Below are positions 60,908 through 64,000 of a stretch of 64,000 nucleotides of DNA, one piece after another. The position numbers and the translations under genes were made by a program. The stretch comes from Nomia melanderi. Taxonomy: Eukaryota > Arthropoda > Insecta > Hymenoptera > Halictidae. Below the pieces are notes generated by a model. It was not told where the DNA came from and ran no database searches. It saw only the letters and a program-made list of their open reading frames with translations. The stretch covers positions 6,882,001 to 6,946,000 of the forward strand of contig NC_135002.1 in NCBI RefSeq assembly GCF_051020985.1, written 5' to 3'. Numbering within the stretch: the first letter of the stretch is position 1; the number at the start of each line of letters is the position of its first letter.

Positions 60908-63900
60908 GTGAGTATCGAGTTATCGGCTATTCCGAACCGTGGAAACGCTGACGGCGAATCGATCCGAGTCCTTAGATCGAGATAACCGGCCGAACGGGAC
61001 AGTAATTCGAGGGCCTTGATCACTAAGATCGCGCGCCGACAACGTTCCCCGGCGTTTGTTGCCGATCTGCCAGCCTCTCCTTTCGTTTTCTCCTCTTTGC
61101 CTTACTAGATATTTGGATGGAAATCGTTGCAAAGGGTTTCGAGGTGATCGAGGCTCCGTATGTGGGTCATGCAGGGTTTCAACGTGAAGTGAACCTCTTG
61201 CACTCGAACCTTCTCGTCGTGGTGGATAGTAAATTTGTCGATTTTATCGGTCAGATCAACGATTCTACTGAAATCGATGAAACATGAAATCATAGGGGAG
61301 TGAGGTTTAACTGTAAATTCAAACGGTTTGATCTTAAGCGCTATTGTTGGTGTGAGAGATGCACTTTCAGTACAACGTGAAACTTGAACAGTGGCTGTGA
61401 GAAGTTTTGAGTGCAGAATATCATGAGGAGAATGTTTGTGTAGATAGGTTGATGTTGGAACTAATGGAGTAATATTGTTTCGTTTTCTTTGGGGCGTTTC
61501 GTTGGAAATGCTTGTTCTTAAATACGTACCAGTGTTTTTGAGTGTTTCTTTTTATTTATAGGTATACGATGTCTGTAGTTTCCTCGATCTTAGTGTGAAA
61601 CGTAGTGGAATCTAAAAATTCTCGGAGATACATAGTGATCTTCATGGTGCCACTATCCTCCGAGGGTTGTAGCGTACGCGAGACACTATATATAGTTGGT
61701 AGAATGTTCGTGTTACAGCAGCATTGAAATCTCCGCGGATGTTAAACCTGAAACATCACGTTTCTGAAATTCCTTGTGTTTAGTGTTCGGTCTGCGTACA
61801 CATTATATAAAAGTATTAATAGTATTACAGTTACTATATAATTCCAAACTGCATATACAATCTTTTACGTGCACCATAATAACATTTCTCGTTAAGATAA
61901 TCTTCTAATCCCCGCTCTGTCGTTCAAAAGGAATTAATAGAAATGTATTTAACATTTTCCCAAAGACGATCGTTCGCCATTTTTCTCTGATCGGAGACGA
62001 TAAAATTATGCGCGTACTTTTAAACGGACACCACGATTTTCGATGATCTTTTGAAATGGTACACTGAACGGTATTATGAAAGCCATGGAACAGTTCCATG
62101 GCGTGTACCGCGGCGAATAGTGTACACGTGATAAACATTACGCCGGGACAAGGCGCACGCCATTACGTCATTCGAATGAAAAAAGAAACTAGAGCAGAAA
62201 GTTCCTTGTTGGAGCGATTTCACTACACCCCTGCCCTCCTCCGAAAAGTAAAAATAGAATCGAGCCGAAAACAGCTTTATCACTGGCATTCTCACGTCTG
62301 GAGCTTGGGGACTTGTCAAACAGCCACCACTTGCCGCGTGAGAATTCGATCACGAATCTGCCCGGCCGATCTTCCCGCTTAATTATTTTAACCGTCGATA
62401 AAAATCGTTGTACTAGCCAATTTTCATACGTGAAAAATGTTTATTAAAATTCAATCACTATAATAATCACGGTATCTATCATTGTCAATTAGTCTTTAAT
62501 AGTTACTATCGAACCGCAAAGAAATTCAATTTAAACATTGGGACATAACTTTTCGCTCGCGTTGAAATCCACCGATTACGAAATTTCAAATAATCTTTAT
62601 CCTTCGGCGAGTAATATAAATAAACATTTCAAACGTCGAGAGCTTCGCCGCTTTCTAAATTCATCGGACACTGATTTCGATAGAATTAATAATAGTTATT
62701 AATAATTCAATCGACTGTCGATATAATATTCGTTATCCAACGGCGAACGTTGCGAACATTATTAAATTCCCCAACACACGTCCGAAAGCAATGAAAGAAT
62801 CCGGTCCATCCCATCCACAGACCTCACGGCAATTAGCGTAACAGTTGATTAATAATTGCCGAACGATTAGCATTCCGTATATTAGCCGTCAGCCCGAGGA
62901 ACTCGGAATGAACTGGCGTAATGGTTGATTAATAATTGCCGAATGATTAACACCGGCGTGTATTAGCCGCGCGAGACTAAGAAACTCGGAACGAACTGCC
63001 GCTTTTAAGAAAAGAACGGATTAGCTCGTAACATTTTCCAGCCTCCCGTTTCATCCGCGTCCATCGCGCCGCCGCGCCGTGCTACCGGCGTCCTCGGGAT
63101 CCTGGCAGGCTAGATTACGATCGAGAAAAAGATCTCAGCTCGGCGAGTTCCTATAATACGCAACCGCACAGCTAACACGGATTACAGGACCATAATTCGG
63201 GATATAAATTATTCCGGCGTGCAATTTATGGTTCGTCAGACGGTTTTAGGGTTAATCCGAAGACTGCACGCGTCGTGTACGAAACACGCCGAGCGCACGG
63301 TAATCGCTGATCGAGCGGGTTTTCTTCCGGATTATCTCGCGGATCGTAGCTAATTGCAACCACCGGAATGCGTGCGGATTGACCCTTGTGTCAATAACCG
63401 GGTACCCACTTTCGACTCGCGTTCAAACGATTTCTTTCGTAATCCCGATCGAAAAACCGTAAAACTCCGTATTCTCGTTGCTTCGACGAGGATTAATTGA
63501 TTTAGCTGGTAGTCATTTTTTATTAGAGTTCCCCGTAACAGTTGGAACACTGTAGACGAGGGGGTTGGAGGAATTGTGGAATCGTTCTTATTGGGTTGAC
63601 AGAGAAGCAATCATAAATTTGATCTAATCAAGATGAAATAGGTTTAAAATATAATTTAGAATACATTATCATGTGAAATTGATATTTTATAATTTGTTGA
63701 GTGAAACGCTGGCATTAATACTATCGAATATTTAACTTGATTAATATGTTATCATAAAAATTGAAAGAGTACATTTTTACATTATTAATAATTCAATTGG
63801 TCATCATAAGTGAAACTGTGAATTCCTCCAAACAATTTTGGATATTCGACACATTTATTCTGTGAATAAATACAAAACAGAAGATTTGGAATCACTCACT

Positions 63901-64000
63901 TCGACCGATCCAGTAGTTCTAGCGTTAATATCACAGTAAATTCGCCATAGATATTAACATGTGTTCGACTTATCAACCAGGAACGTTCAGCGTGCACCGC
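60908..64000. other. probable first intron of the signal-peptide gene
   Basis: No exon recognised. Contains an imperfect tandem duplication near 62831-62993 and CpG-rich DNA near 63000-63350. Minor open frames lack domains. Confidence 0.45.
62831..62993. repeat. imperfect tandem duplication, about 80 bp x 2
   Basis: The segment gcgtaacagttgattaataa at 62836 recurs as gcgtaatggttgattaataa at 62916, and both continue into attgccgaa.gatta, gtattagccg and aactcgga. Period 80 bp, with several substitutions and small indels. Confidence 0.85.

Noticed and set aside
60376..61023. 215-codon minus-strand open frame
   Set aside because: It runs antisense to the signal-peptide exon and 5'UTR in CpG-rich DNA, with no recognisable domain; likely a composition effect.
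1..64000. CRISPR arrays, tRNA/rRNA genes, viral or transposase genes
   Set aside because: I looked for spaced direct repeats, cloverleaf-like genes and polymerase, integrase or transposase motifs and saw none that I could support; a covariance-model or repeat-library search was not possible.

Overview
The window is animal nuclear DNA, almost certainly from an insect and probably a hymenopteran (bee or wasp-like). It has GT-AG introns ranging from about 70 bp to more than 5 kb, CpG-rich non-coding DNA mixed with AT-rich microsatellites, and orthologues of metazoan genes. The proteins of SK and Pins look closest to insect versions. I cannot name the species from the sequence.

Layout. (1) 1-25127, plus strand: the 3' two thirds of an SK small-conductance Ca2+-activated K+ channel gene. 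Six exons (9942-10363, 15691-15826, 19028-19138, 23753-23880, 23971-24040, 24531-25127) join in frame and encode S3 to S6, the pore, the calmodulin-binding domain and the C-terminal coiled coil. The exons for the N terminus and S1-S2 were not found and probably lie left of the window. (2) 25128-about 37500: non-coding, rich in microsatellites, ending in a good plus-strand poly(A) signal; it may be a very long SK 3'UTR. (3) 38010-41105, minus strand: a seven-exon AKAP17A-like RNA-binding, RS-domain splicing factor and PKA anchor. (4) 42271-44906, plus strand: pins/rapsynoid (LGN/GPSM2), five exons, TPRs plus four GoLoco motifs, divergent from AKAP17A across a 1.2-kb shared upstream region. (5) 47084-52541, plus strand: a nine-exon androglobin (ADGB) homologue with a calpain-like region, a degenerate globin/IQ region and a C-terminal coiled coil, starting only about 150 bp after the likely pins poly(A) signal. 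(6) 52542-60767: gene-poor, with a 140-bp tandem repeat. (7) 60768-60907: a first coding exon with a signal peptide for a secreted or membrane protein whose other exons were not found.

The genes do not form a pathway. SK sets neuronal and muscle excitability, AKAP17A acts in splicing and PKA anchoring, Pins orients spindles through Gαi, and androglobin is linked to cilia and sperm in vertebrates. All multi-exon models were built by hand from homology and splice sites; every junction keeps the reading frame. I saw no tRNA, rRNA, CRISPR array or intact transposon.
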